Part shown: positions 10,486 to 22,109 of the stretch, in pieces
Numbering within the stretch: the stretch's first letter is position 1
How the letters are laid out: every line of letters begins with the position of its first letter
Assembly (NCBI RefSeq): GCF_910594005.1
Contig: NC_057848.1
Coordinates: 138,766,155-138,830,154 of the forward strand
Direction of reading: 5' to 3'
Length of the DNA: 64,000 nt
DNA from: Cervus elaphus
Taxonomy: Eukaryota > Chordata > Mammalia > Artiodactyla > Cervidae
Program-made: the position numbers and the translations under genes
The notes under the pieces: generated by a model
What the model was told of the DNA's origin: nothing
The model's input: only the letters and a program-made list of their open reading frames with translations
Database searches by the model: none

Positions 10486-12097
10486 TGCAACTGATTTTTG
10501 TATGTATGTTGATTTGGTACCCTTTAAGTTTACTCAATTTCTTATCAGTTTTAACAATATTTTTGGTGGAGTCTTTAGGGTTTGTTGTATGTAATAGATT
10601 ATATCATCTGCCAGAGACAATTTTACTTCATTTTTTATTTGACATTTATTTTATTTGCTTGACTAATTGCTCTGGCTAGGACTTCTGGTACTATGTTGAA
10701 CAGAAGTGAGAGTATGCATTCTTGTCTTGTTCCTGACCTTAGAAAAAAAGTTTTTATTTTTTTCATTCTTGAGAATATTGTTATCTGAGAACTTGTTACA
10801 CATGGCCTTTATTTTGTTCAGGTACATTCCTTCTAAACCTAACTTGTTGAATGTTTTTAATCATGAAAGAATGTTGTGTTTTGCCAAATCCCTTTTCTGC
10901 ATCTATTGTGGTGATACAATTTTATCCTGTATTCTGTTACTGTAGTGTATCACATTTATTGATTTCCATTTGTTGAAACAACCTTATACCTTAGTGATAA
11001 ATCCCAGTTGATCATGGTGCATGATCCTCTTAACATATTGTTGAATTATATTTGCCAGTGTATTCTGTTGAGGATTTTGATATCTCTGTTTGTCAGGGAT
11101 TTTGGTCTATAATTTTCTTTTCTTGTAGTGTCTTTGTCTGGTTTTGGTATCAGGGAAATGCTGGCCTTTTAAAATGAGGTTTGAAGAGTTCTTTTCTCTT
11201 CAGATTCTTGGACAAGTTTTAGAAGACTGTTGCTAATTCTTCAAATGTTTAGCATATTTCACCTGTGAGGTAAATTTTGAATTTTACATTTTGAATTAGT
11301 AATCAGAAATCTTCCAACAAAGTGATCTCCTTATTAGTTATCGGACTACTCAAATTACCTCTTTCTTCAAGATTTACTGTTAGTAGGTTGTATGTTTCCA
11401 GGAATTTCTTCTACGTTATGTAATTTGTTAGTGTAAAATTGTCCATAGTGCTCTTATGATTCTTTGTACTTTACAGGATCAGTTGTAATGTCTGTTTATG
11501 ACTGTGACTTAAAATTTTTTTTCTCAATAAAGGTTCATCAATTTTATTTACCCTTTTCAAAAAACAGCCCTTAGTTGCATTGATCTTTTCTATTATTCTT
11601 CCATTCTCTGTTTCTGCTCTAATCTCTGTTATTTCTTTCTTTCTAATAAATTTTAGCTTGTTTTTTTTTTTCTTCTAGTTCTTTGAATTGTAGATTTAGG
11701 TTATTTGAGATCTCTATTTTTTCTTCATATAGGCATTTATCACTATAAACCTGCCTCAAGAACTACTTTTGCAACATCCCTTAAGTTTTGGTATGCTGTT
11801 ATTTTCATTTTTGTTTTCCTCAAGGTATTTTTTTTAATTTCCCTTTCGATTTCTTCTTTGATCCATTGGTCATTCAGGTGTATATTATTTAATTTCCACA
11901 TATCTGTGGAATTTTCCAGTTTTCCTCCTATTATTGACATCTAGTTTAGTATACTGTGGTTGGAAAAGATAAGTGGTATGATTTTCAAGCTTCTTAAATT
12001 TGTGAAGACTAATGTATGTTGTATCCTGGAGAATATTCTATGTGTGTTTGAGTAGACTGGGTATTCTGCTGCTATTGGATGGAATGTTCTTTAATAT

Positions 12098-12219
12098 TTG
12101 GCTCCTGGAGGATGTTTATATTTCCCTCCACAACAAGTCTTCAGTTTTAAAGAAAACCTGTTGTGTGTTAATAACCATTTCTCCATAATGTGATCAAAGT
12201 AATTTTCAGACCCCTGTGA
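12098..12219. other. Unassigned spacer between two L1 pieces
   Basis: About 120 bp between the minus-strand L1 and the plus-strand L1. It is not recognisable as L1. It could be genomic sequence or an unrecognised repeat. Confidence 0.35.
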
Positions 12220-13312
12220 AAAAAGGTGAAAAGACAACCCCTCAGAATGGGAGAAAATAATAGCAAAGGAAAAAACTGATAAAGGATTAGTCTCCAAAAT
12301 ATACAAGCAGCTCATACAGCTTAATACCAGAAAAACAAACAACCCAATCAGAGTGGGCAGAAGACCTAAACAGACATTTCTCCAAAGAAGACATACAGAT
12401 GGCTAATAAACACACGAAAAGATGCTTGACATTGCTCATTATGAGAGAAATGCAAAGCAAAACTACAATGAGGTATCACTTCACACCAGTCAGAATGGCC
12501 ATCATCAAAAAATCTACAAACGGTAAATGCTCAAGAAGGTGTGGAGAAAAGGGAACACTCTTGCACTGTTGGTGGAAATGTAAGTTGATACAGCCACTGT
12601 GGAGAACATTATGGAGATTCCTTAAAAAACTAGGCATAAAACTCCCAAATGACCCAATAATCTCACTATTGGTCATATAGCCTGAGGAAACCATAATTGA
12701 AAAAGCAGCAGTATTTACAATAGATAGTACCTGGAAGCAATCTAGATGTCCACTGACAGATGAATGGATAAAGAAGTTGTGGAATATTACTCAGTCATAA
12801 AAAGGAAAGCATTTGAGTCAGTTCTGATAAGGTGGATGAACCTAGAGTCTATTATATAGAGGGAAGTAAGTGAAAAAGAGAAAAACAAATATTGTATATT
12901 AACACATATACATGGAATCTAGAAAGATGGTACTGACGAACCCATTTGCAGGGCAGCAGTGGAGATGCAGACATAGAGAACCAACCTGTGGACACAGTGG
13001 GGGAGGAGAAGGAGGGATAGGTTGGAAGAGTAATACTGAAACATATACATCACAATATGTCAAACAGACAACCAGTGGAAATTTGGTGTATGACACAGGG
13101 AACCCAAAGCCAGTGTTCTGTGACAACCTAGAGGGATGGGATGGGGTGGGAGGGAGGTTTAAGAGGAAGGGGACATGCGTGTACCTATGGCTGATTCATG
13201 TTGATATATGGCCGAAACCAACACAATATTGTAAAGCAATTATCCTTCAATTAAAAAAAAATAAAAACAATTAAAGAAAAAAAATAAAGCTAAAAAACAA
13301 AGACAAAAAACC
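12220..13312 (+). mobile_element. L1 LINE, 5'-truncated, ORF2 C-terminus and 3' UTR
   Basis: Starts at the ORF2 C-terminal coding part ('acaacccctcagaatgggag', then 'gcagaagacctaaacagac'). A partial frame at 12399-12680 reads the terminal ORF2 region with SLLVI-like ends. It continues to the ruminant 3' UTR ('ctatggctgattcatgttga', 13187-13206; 'caatattgtaaagcaattatcc', 13223-13244) and an A-rich tail near 13250-13310. Most 3' UTR landmarks are present. No TSD could be paired with confidence. Confidence 0.9.
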
Positions 13313-13334
13313 TGCAGTGGTAACTTCAGCAAGT

Positions 13335-13450
13335 GCCCTAGTAACATGCAGATTCTGATTTAGTGGTTCCAAGGGGAGGCTGATTCTGGGTTTCTAACAA
13401 GCTCCCAGGTGATGCTGGACCATGTGCCATACTTTCAGCAGCAACCATCT
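13335..13450 (-). mobile_element. MER5-like hAT DNA transposon fragment
   Basis: Non-autonomous hAT-Charlie relic. The diagnostic order is ACATGCAGATTCTGATTTAG, then 'tttctaacaagctcccagg', then 'tgatgctggacca..' and 'actttcagcagcaacc'. This is the reverse complement of the MER5A layout. A second copy in the same orientation is at 55440-55662. It is an ancient eutherian insertion with no coding capacity. Confidence 0.75.
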
Positions 13451-14229
13451 AGCCATGCTGAAGGGACACCTGTTCTGCCCGAAGCCCTAGTAGGACTCAG
13501 CTACCTTCACTTTTATTCCACTTAATTTTCTGTTTTAGCTTGGCACGAGCATGGCATGAGCAAAAGCGATCTACTTGGGGATAAAATTATGAAGTATAAC
13601 TATAGTTTTAGATATTCTGAGGCAGAATCAAGTATAATCCTTTTTTGCGAACTTTGCACAAAATTTGGGCTTTCTTCCTACAGTCTGAATTGCCACATTT
13701 AGCTTTCTGCATTTAGCTTACATTGGATTAGTCAACACCAACGCACTTTCTGCCTCCTTCCTTTCTTGTTCCCTCCCAGACCTGCAAAAACTCAAATATG
13801 TGCATGCAGCACTGCACCTATACATTCTTTTGAAAATCCCACAGAGCACACTCACAAGAAGAAGCAAGTTGTGACATGTGTTTGAGGTCTGTTATCTCCT
13901 ATCTCTCACCATTGTCTAATTTCTTCGGACATCCAAACGGGATGCCCAGATTTTTCTGATGGCTGTAGTCCTAAAGATATTCCACTGGAGAAGTTGGTTA
14001 ACTGCTTCTACAAATGATCCTTCGCTCTGACCCGAGTCTTTCTCCAGCTCACTGCAGTTGGCAGTAATTTGCAATGGTGACTATGGCAGTGTTTTGATCG
14101 GTTGTGGCAAAGAGGACAGGAAAAAAAAAAAAGAGAGAGAGAGAGATAATAGCTTTCTGCTATAGAAACGGCTCTACGATTTCCCCCACCCACACAAGAA
14201 GAGAAGCCATTTCCTTAAAACTGAGCTCA
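13451..14229. other. Low-repeat stretch with A/GA microsatellite
   Basis: Looks single-copy. An (A)n(GA)n tract lies at about 14119-14147. No exon or repeat family recognised. Confidence 0.4.
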
Positions 14230-14765
14230 TTTGCCTTATAAAGCTTTCTCATTAGAGGCTAAGCTGGTAGCTAACAGATTCTGTGCCTCTAATATGGTGT
14301 GTTTCCTTAATGGACCCGCAGTACACGCGATTTTAGGAAGAGATGAGGAAGGAGAAGAGAGAGAGGGATGTTGTTTACAAAGGCGCCTACTACAAAGGCC
14401 ATAATTAAGCAATGCTATCTGACGGGCCTCCTCTGTGCACTCTGCAAGGGGTGCCATGAGGAATGGCACTTTGAGGTGACATAATTGGCAGGACATAACA
14501 CTGCCCATAGCACTCAACTGCTATTAGAAAATGGCATTCTTAATAAACTTGTTTTTAAATGCCAGAGCCTTTTCATTTCCTGGGCATTATTAGTGTGTGC
14601 CTGACAATTACTGACAGTTAGTCAGAACACTGTTTGTGTTCTTTGCTCCCTGGGCATTTCCTAATTATGAATAATAATCCCATTAATCATGCACTTGAAA
14701 CAAGTAAATTATCCCGCAGAACATCATAATCAGTTGCATCAAAGAGACTTCCAGGAAGCCCCCAT
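14230..14765. promoter_or_regulatory. Candidate conserved non-coding regulatory block
   Basis: A repeat-free block rich in homeodomain-type cores: CCATAATTAAGC (14399-14410), CCTAATTATGAATAATAATC (14660-14679), CATTAATCATGC (14682-14693) and CATCATAATC (14722-14731). Interspersed are the E-box-like CAACTG (14515-14520) and TGACAG/TGACAA repeats. Base composition is balanced and no decayed transposon is recognisable, unlike most of the window. These are features often seen in vertebrate developmental enhancers. Conservation cannot be judged from one sequence, so this is an inference only. Confidence 0.3.
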
Positions 14766-16149
14766 GTGGCTCGGTTTCAGCTTCCCTGTTTGCAGCTCTC
14801 CCTGGGTCCTCTCAGGAAGTCAGGACTCAAGGACTGTCTCCTAGCGTAGAAAGGCATCCATCATGGACACCTTTGCAGATGAAACCACATCCTCTGAAGC
14901 TACTGGTTCTTAGTCACTTATTCAGGTTTAATGGCAGCCTCATGACTCGTCAGACTTATCCTGCAGATGACCACCAGGGTTTGCTGTAGGCTGACGGTGA
15001 TGATTTGCTCCTTTTTCCAAAGCCTGAAAAGGACAGGTCCTTCCTTGGCAGCTACTAAGGATTCCTGGCATTTACATTGCATCCCAGCTACCACTTGGCC
15101 CTCCCTGTTGTATTTAGATGTCCTGATCTTGTCTGTAAGCATCCCACAGTCATAAAATTATCCTCGGTCCGCTGACAAAGTGAAAGCTGTCATTAAATTT
15201 ACTCCGAGGAGCCTCCCAAGCTTCAAATTTCAGTATACAATTCTTTTCTCTAACCTCCCTCCTTTCCGTTCTTCCCTCCCTAAATTTGTGTTCACAGTTT
15301 TGAGTGTCTGACTCCCTCAATCTGTAGCATGTCTTGCTCCCAGCCATTTCCATGTGTTGCTGGAAATAACATTACCTTTCTGGAGATGTCACTGGAGTGG
15401 CAGGTCCAGAAAAAAGCAGTTCAATTTTTGGTAATAATACATTTCTTCTTCTCAGTATTTATTACCCAGTGCTATTGGGGGTTTTATTTCCTCTTTCATA
15501 AATAAGAAAACAGAAAAAGCGAATTGATTTCAAAATCAAAGTCAGAAGCACTAGCAGCAGCAAGTGACACAGAGGCGGTTTGCACTCACAATGAAATGTA
15601 AGGGAAGGGAAGAAGACAAAACATTCTCAAAGCGATCATTCTATTAAATACAACGTTCACCATGACCCTGCAGGTACCCTGCCAGGCTCTGTAATTTTTT
15701 TGTGTGGGGTGAGAAGGGAATGGGAACGTATGAAGATGAAAAAGATACTGTTTTGTTAGGGAATTCACCCTTTATTTGCTCAAATAGAAGCTGAAATTAA
15801 ACACAGAAGTGACTCAAGTCACACAAAGCCTCCAGTTCCATGTTGACCAGATTTACTCTTAACATTTGCACATGCTGGGTGTCCAAATGGTACCTGACTG
15901 TATAGAAGTGACTGATGAATGTTTAATAAGGAATCACAAGGAACTTATTACACTTATGAAATTAATACAAAAGCTGGGGATGCAGAAATTTAACGTGGTG
16001 ATGAGGTATGCGAGCCAGGGATACGCACCCCTTAGATCTCCTTTCAACAAAGAACTTGCTGTTCAGGTACAAGGGACACACCTGACCGACAGCCTCCGGT
16101 GGCAAATTAAGGTGTTAGGGAACGGGAATAGTGCCCTCATATACCATGT
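14766..16149. other. Low-repeat stretch
   Basis: No recognised repeat or coding exon. A 101-codon frame at 15866-16171 shows no family resemblance, and its end runs into MaLR LTR sequence, so I do not call it a gene. Confidence 0.4.
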
Positions 16150-16345
16150 TATACATAATACACAGAGATGATTTCTTCTCTTTCTGTTCTCCATCATGTG
16201 AGAACACAGTGAGGAAGTGGGCCCTCAACACACAACAGATCTGCCAGAACCTTGATCTTGGACTCCAACAGTCTCCAGAGTTGTGAGAAATAAATGTCCG
16301 TTGTTTAAGCCACTCAGTCTGGGTTCTATTTTTTATAGCAGCTGA
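16150..16345 (+). mobile_element. MaLR-type (MLT1-like) LTR 3' part
   Basis: Contains the characteristic MLT1 series: a CATGTGAGAACACAGTGAGG block, then 'gaaccttgatcttggactcc', then 'ccagagttgtgagaaataaatg' with its poly(A) signal, then 'gttgtttaagccactcagtctg'. Related copies are at 34270-34974, 37928-38495 (minus), 44665-44885 and 52385-52500. Only the right half is kept. There is no internal region. Confidence 0.75.
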
Positions 16346-17216
16346 CTATGAACTGACCTGACTGAACTGAACTATGACCTGAACTGACTATGACATCTTT
16401 CGAGCTGATGCCGTGCTCCTGAGCAGCCCCCAGTCAAGGGCTGTACGGAGTGGGATTACTAAAACCTGATCATTCCCTCCCATTACAAGGGTCTCCTAAC
16501 AAGTCCAGCTCGCTACTGGGTTGGCTGAGATGCTGTCAGAGCTCTATGATGGACTAAGACTCTCTCTACCCAATCCTGCTCCCTCTATTTAAATAGATCT
16601 CTCCAGCATTATTCCACAATAATCTTCTTGTGCTCACAGATGTCTCTCCACGTCTGCTTCCCAAAGGACCCCAATGATCCACTGTATCTGCCTAAATCTG
16701 TAACTAATTTAAAGAAAAATGTAAAAGACTTAAAACTCAAAGCCAGGGATTCTATTAATAAAATGTCTACAAAATTATCTACCCCTAAATAAATTATCTT
16801 CCCTAGGAAAAGGAGGCATGTTTCTCTGGGCAAATCACCAAGGCCACATAATGTATTTTGGAGGAGTCTCAATTGGCAACTGTGTAACATAAGGGAGGTT
16901 TGGTAGGGACTGTTCTAAGGGCAGGGAGTGCATCTTCACTGGAGTCACTATTATAAAAATTATAAAATCTAAAAGTTTGTTTTTATCATCAGCATATGCC
17001 AAGCAATTTTTCTTTCTTTCTTTCTTTTTTTTTTTTTTTTTACAATATAAGTGATAAAATAGTTTTCCCTGTCATGGTGTAAGGCTTCCATGCCTCCCAC
17101 CTCCCACCATGGTATATCACTGTGAACTCTAAAAAGTGAAATAGTCTCTCTTTTAATTACCTTCAAGTATGAAATCTCAAATTCTCCCTTTTTCAGTTTC
17201 TTATTGTAAAACAGGC
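16346..17216. other. Unassigned stretch with poly-pyrimidine tract
   Basis: Begins with a repetitious TGAACTGAC/GACTATGAC patch (16340-16395). The rest is unassigned and AT-rich. A (TTTC)n plus T-run lies at about 17007-17041, which may be the tail of an otherwise unrecognised minus-strand retroelement. Confidence 0.35.
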
Positions 17217-17225
17217 AAATCTGTT

Positions 17226-19864
17226 CAGGTCAGTTCAGTCACTCAGTCGTGTCTGACTCTTTGTGACCCCATGGACTGCAGCACGCCAGGCTTCCCTGTC
17301 CATCACCAACTCACTGAGCCTGCTCAAACTCATGTCCATCGAATCGGTGATGCCATCCAACCATCTCATCCTTTGGTGTACCCTTTTTCCTCCTGCTTTC
17401 AATCTTGCCCAGCATCAGGGTCTTTTCAAATGTCAGCTGTTCGTATCAGGTGGCCAAAGTATTGGAGTTTCAGCTTCAGCATCAGTCCTTCCAGTGAACA
17501 ACATTCAGGACTGGCTTCCTTTAGAATTGTCTGGTTTGCTCTCCTTGCAGTCCAAAGGACTCTCAAGAGTATTCTATTCTCCAACACCACACTTCAAAAG
17601 CATCAATTCTTTGGCGCTCAACTTTCTTCACAGTCCAACTCTCACACCCATACATGACTACTGGAAAAATCATAGCTTTGACTAGACAGACTTTTGTCGG
17701 CAGAGTAATGTCTCTGCTTTTTAATATGCTGTCTAGGTTGGTCATAACTTTTCTTCCAAGGAGTAAGTGTCTTTTAATTTCATGGCTGCAATCACCATCT
17801 GCAGTGATTTTGGAGCCACAAAAAATGAAGTCTGTCACTGTTTCCATTGTTTCCCCATCTATTTACTATGAGGGGAGGGGACTGGATGCCATGATCTTAG
17901 TTTTCTGAATGTTGAGTTTTAAGCCAACCTTTCCACTCTCCTCTTGCACTTTCAACAAGAGGCTCTTTAGTTCTTCACTTTCTGCCAAAAGGGTAGTCAT
18001 CTGTGTATCTGAAGTTATTGATATTTCTCCCAGCAATCTTGATTTCAGCTTGTGCTTCAGCCAGCCAGGCATTTTGCATGATGTACTCTGCATATAAGTT
18101 AAATAAGCAGGGTGACAATATACAGCCTTGACGTACTCCTTTTCCTATTTGGAACCAGTCTGTTGTTCCATGTCCAGTTCTAACTATTGCTTCTTGATCT
18201 GCATATAGATTTCTCAGGAGGCAGGTTAGGTGGTCTGGTATTCCCATCTCTCAGAATTTTCCACAGTTTGTTGTGATCCACACAGTCAAAGGCTTTGGCA
18301 GAGTCAATAAAGCAGAAGTAGGTGTTTTTCTGTAACTCTCTAGCTTTTTTGATGATCCAATTGATGTTGGCAATTTGATCTCTGGTTCCTCTCGCTTTTC
18401 TAAAGCCAGCTTGAACATCTGGAATTTCATGGTTCACACACTGTTGAAGCCTGGCTTGGAGAATTTTGAGCATTACTTTGCTAGAGTGTGAGATGAGTAA
18501 AATTGTGTGGTAGCTTAAACATTCTTTGGCATTGCCTTTCTTTGGGACTGGAATGAAACCTGACCTTTTCCAGTCCTGTGGCCACTGCTGAGTTTTCCAA
18601 TTTTGCTTTCATATTGAGTGCAAAACATTCACAGCATCATCTTTTAGGATTTGAAATAGCTCAACTGGAATTCCATCACCTCCACTAGCTCTGTTCATAG
18701 TGATGCTTCCTAAGGTCCGCTTGATGTCGCATTCCAGGACATTTGGCTCTAGGTGAGTGATCACACCATCATGGTTATCTAGGTCATGAAGATCTTTTTT
18801 GTATAGTTCTTCTGTGTATTCTTGCCACCTCTTCTTAATATCTTCTGCTTCTGTCAGGTCCATACCATTTCTGTTCTTTATTGTTCCCATCTTTTCATGA
18901 AATGTTCCCTTGGTATCTCTAATTTTCTTGAAGTGATCTCTAGTCTTTCCCATTCTATTGTTTTCTTCTAATTCTTTGCATTGATCACTTATGAAGGTTT
19001 TCTTATCTCTCCTTGCTATTCTTTGGAACTCTGCATTCAGAGGGATATATCTTTCCTTTTCCTCCTCTTCTTTTCTCAGCTATTTGTAAAGCCTCCTCAG
19101 ATAACCATTTTGCCTTTTTGCATTTGTTATTCTTGGGGATGGTCTTGATCACTGCCTCCTGTACAATGTTACAAACCTCTGTCCATAGTTCTTCATGTAC
19201 TCTGTCTATCAGATCTAATCCCTTGAATCAATTTGTCACTTCCACTGTATAATTGTATGGAATTTGATTTAGGTCATATCTGAATGGTCTAGTGGTTTTC
19301 CTTATTTTCTTCAATTTCAGTCTGTATTTGGCTATAAGGAGTTCATGATCTGAGCCACATTCAGCTCCCAGTCTTGTTTCTGCTGACTGTATAGAGCTTC
19401 TCCATCTTTGGCTACAAGGAATATAATCAATTTGATTTCAGTATTGACCATCTGGTGAGGTCCATGTGTAGAGTCATCTCTTGTGTTGTTGGAAGAGGGT
19501 ATTTGCTATGACCAGTGCATTCTCTTGGCAAAACTGTTAGCCTTTGCCTTACTTCAATTTGTACTCCAAGGCCAAATTTGCCTGTTACTCCAGGTATCTC
19601 CTGACTTCCTACTTTTGCATTCCAGTCTCCTATGCTTAAAAGGACATCTTTCTTGGGTGTTAGTTCTAGAAGGTCTTGTAGGTCTTCATAGAACCGTTCA
19701 ACTTCAGCTTCTTCAGCATTACTGGATGGGACATAGACTTGGATTACTGTGATATTAAATGGTTTGCCTTGGAAATGAACAGAGATCATTTTGTCATTTT
19801 TGAGACTGCACCCATGTATCTGCATTTCAGATTCTTTTGTTGACTATGAGGGCTACTCCCTCAA
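17226..19864 (-). mobile_element. Longest BovB LINE in window, with 9-bp TSD
   Basis: A 2.6-kb BovB in reverse orientation. Its 3' tail (CAGGTCAGTTCAGTCACTC on the plus strand) is at 17226 and its 5' truncation is at 19864. It is flanked by a perfect AAATCTGTT duplication at 17217-17225 and 19865-19873. Reading the minus strand, it contains the apurinic-type endonuclease domain, the linker, the RT domain and the C-terminal region. Compared with a full BovB of about 3.2 kb, it lacks the extreme 5' end including the first part of the endonuclease. Multiple stops and frameshifts are present. Confidence 0.95.
17563..19825 (-). pseudogene. Decayed BovB polyprotein: endonuclease plus reverse transcriptase
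   Basis: At least five open pieces lie in register along one ancestral ORF. 19825-19427 is the endonuclease, with IGDWNAKVG corresponding to the conserved D-W-N motif and an ITVIQVYVPSS strand. 18953-18609 is the linker into RT (RASGGDGIPVELFQ). 18473-18180 holds RT fingers and palm, with FCFIDSAKAFD carrying the motif A aspartates. 18247-17975 carries the GVRQGCILSPCLFNLY motif B region. 17847-17563 is the post-RT domain. The motif C region near 18005 reads YTDD instead of YADD, with a local frame problem. The product would nick DNA and copy RNA in an intact element; here it is broken. Confidence 0.85.
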
Positions 19865-19873
19865 AAATCTGTT

Positions 19874-21642
19874 ATTTTTTTATATTAAATTTTTATTCTA
19901 TATAAAACTCTGATATCACATTATTTTGAAGCTCTTACAGTTAACACTGGGTTTATGTGTCCAGGGGAATGGGATGAAATAGATTGAGGTCTATTCCCCT
20001 TCTCACTCCTCCTTCCATCAGTGCAGCACTTTATGTACGTGTGTATGTGTTGTGGGGCCTGGGTCTGGAATTTTCCTTCTACCTTCCTCTTACATGTGTA
20101 GCTCCTACAGGTCTGGGAACAGGGAGGAAAAATCAAGGGCATAGAAAAGCTCATATGCAGCTGTTGCCGACTGAAGCCACGTGTCTCATTCTAGTTTGGT
20201 CTGATTCTGTCTGTGGTTATGGGTATGTAGATGGTATGGTTAACACTCAGGGTGGATATCAGCTTTACCCAGGAAGACTCCAGAACCAAGTACCCCTAGA
20301 GAGCAGTAGTCCATTATCTCCTGCTGGCCTCCTGCCCATACACTATACTCTCAATCCCTTCTCTGGGTTGAATATCCCAATGCTTAGCCAGTCAGTGGCT
20401 TGGGAAGCCCTGGAGCTCTTCTCAGAGCTACAGGAACTGCTACTGTCTCCTTCTCCAAAGACTGTGGAGAACTGAGATGGGGTGAAGATACTTTTGTATT
20501 TTTACCCAAGTCCTCCTTATACCATGATCTCTTTAAGTCTTGCTGACCTTGACCACTACAGTGAGACTCCCATCTTCAGAAATCTCTAGATCAAAAAGTA
20601 ACATCAATCTTTCTCTTCACTAAGCCATAAACCTCCAGAGAACACCCATCTAACTACACTTCCAAAGACTGTAATGACTTCCCTTAGGCTGTGGTACCAG
20701 GACATCTGGATGAGAAAATATGAAGAGAGCACAGCCTCCCCTTCTTGTAGACTCAATCAAAATTCGAGCAAATCTCTTAGAACAGAACTATCACTGTCAT
20801 CATTTAGATTTAGGAGGAGAGTCAAAAAGGCAAGGAGAAAGAAGGAGCCTTTCTTTGGACACCCTGCATACTCCAAAAACTGTTCAGCATGACTCTCTTT
20901 CCTCTTGTCTCTAGGTCTTGGCCAATTCTGTGATGACAGGATACATGAAACAAGTAGACCTGATTCTGTTGCCCTTAAATCCTTTGAAGAAGATGGTGTT
21001 TTAGAAAAAGCCTCTCTTGAGGTTAAGCTTATTCAAAGTTTTTTTTTTTTTCTACCAACTATTTTTCTTCATAGCCAAGCCAAGACTAATAGGCAAAATC
21101 CCATTCAACACTCCATTACTCCAATTTGCTATCTACAAAGTGAGTGATCAGATAAAATAATCCCTAAGAGTTTCTTTCACTTCCATGACTGAGTCAGACC
21201 TCTCTTGTCAAAATCAGTATTAGGTCACTCCATTCCCTCTGAAACTAAATATACTGACTCATTACATATGTGTTGATATATCAAATCACTCCATAACTTG
21301 TTCACTTATGTTTCCTCCTATTACACTGTAAATTCCACAATGGCAGCAGAATTGTTTTGTTCTTGTTGTATCTCTATCACATAATGGACTATCAATAAAT
21401 CTTGTCTGAAGGAATGCAAATTACAGGTAACCTTCAGTAGTGGCTTGCGGATAAAAAAGTAGCAGTGAATAAACCAATGTTCGTTATTCCTTTCTTATGA
21501 GCCTAGCCCATGCCATGATTCTGGAACATTGATGGGAAATGGAAGACGTGGTTCCTGACCTCATGAAACACAAAGCAACTAGGAAAAATGAAACTAAGGA
21601 AGACAGGGCTGTGTCTTGGCACACAAGCTGGAGAAGTTTCTT
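19874..21642. other. Single-copy-looking stretch with one 163-codon frame
   Basis: The frame at 19984-20475 (+) contains a GYGYVDGMVNTQGGYQ-like segment, followed by proline- and leucine-rich sequence. I cannot assign it, and it has no Kozak-like or promoter context of note. A pyrimidine tract ending in AG (20897-20914) precedes a frame open for 30 codons, which is acceptor-like but unsupported. No repeat family was recognised. Confidence 0.35.
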
Positions 21643-22051
21643 AGAAAACATATTAGCAAGAAAACTGTAAGACACTGATGAAAGAAACTGAAGAGTACAC
21701 AGACAGAAATATATATTATGTTCTTGAATTAGAAGAATCAATATTGTCAAAATGACTATACTACCCAAGGCAATCTGCAGATTCAATGCAATCCCTATCA
21801 AATTACTAATGCTATTTTTCACAGAACTAGAACAAAATAATTTTAAAATGTGTACGGAGACACAAAAGACCCCAAGTATCCAAAGCAATCTTGAAAAGAA
21901 AACTCAAGCTGGAGGAGTCAGGTCCCCTGCCTTCAGACTATATTACAAAGCTACAATCATCAAAACAGTATGGTACTGGCACAAAGACAGAGATAAAGAT
22001 CAATGGAACACAACAGAAAGTCCAGAGATAAACTCACACACTTATGGTTAG

Positions 22052-22109
22052 CTAATCTACAACAAAGGAGGCAGGACTAACTAATCTACAACAAAGGAGG
22101 CAAGACTAT
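22052..22109. repeat. 29-bp tandem duplication inside L1 ORF2
   Basis: Two adjacent copies of a 29-bp unit (22052-22080 and 22081-22109) that differ at one position near the end (GGCAGG versus GGCAAG). Other L1 copies have a single unit here, so this is a local slippage or duplication event after, or in the source of, this insertion. Confidence 0.85.

Larger units (their letters stand above)
9795..12097 (-). mobile_element. Old L1 (L1M-type), ORF2 5' and middle part, minus strand
   Basis: Antisense L1 ORF2. The left part corresponds to the segment downstream of the RT core that encodes the 'RINIVKM..LPK' region (TTAACAACATTAATTCTTC at about 9899). Moving right the sequence goes back through RT ('ttgaacagaagtgagagtatg', 10696-10716) to the endonuclease side ('ttctttgatccattggtcattc', 11854-11875). 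It ends near 12097 at the 'ggatggaatgttct' region. Divergence and indels destroy every frame. A CHR SINE with a Bov-tA inside it interrupts the element at 10131-10485. Confidence 0.88.

Noticed and set aside
9795..13312. Twin-primed single L1 insertion
   Set aside because: Non-L1 spacer, missing ORF2 segment and apparent age difference make two insertions more likely. Kept only as a question.
16340..16395. BovB tail-only insertion at the TGAACTGAAC patch
   Set aside because: It contains a word like the BovB tail, but no duplication could be paired. Simple local repetition explains it.
19984..20475. 163-codon plus-strand frame as a gene
   Set aside because: No family match, no splice or start context, and no in-window homolog. 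Left as unassigned.
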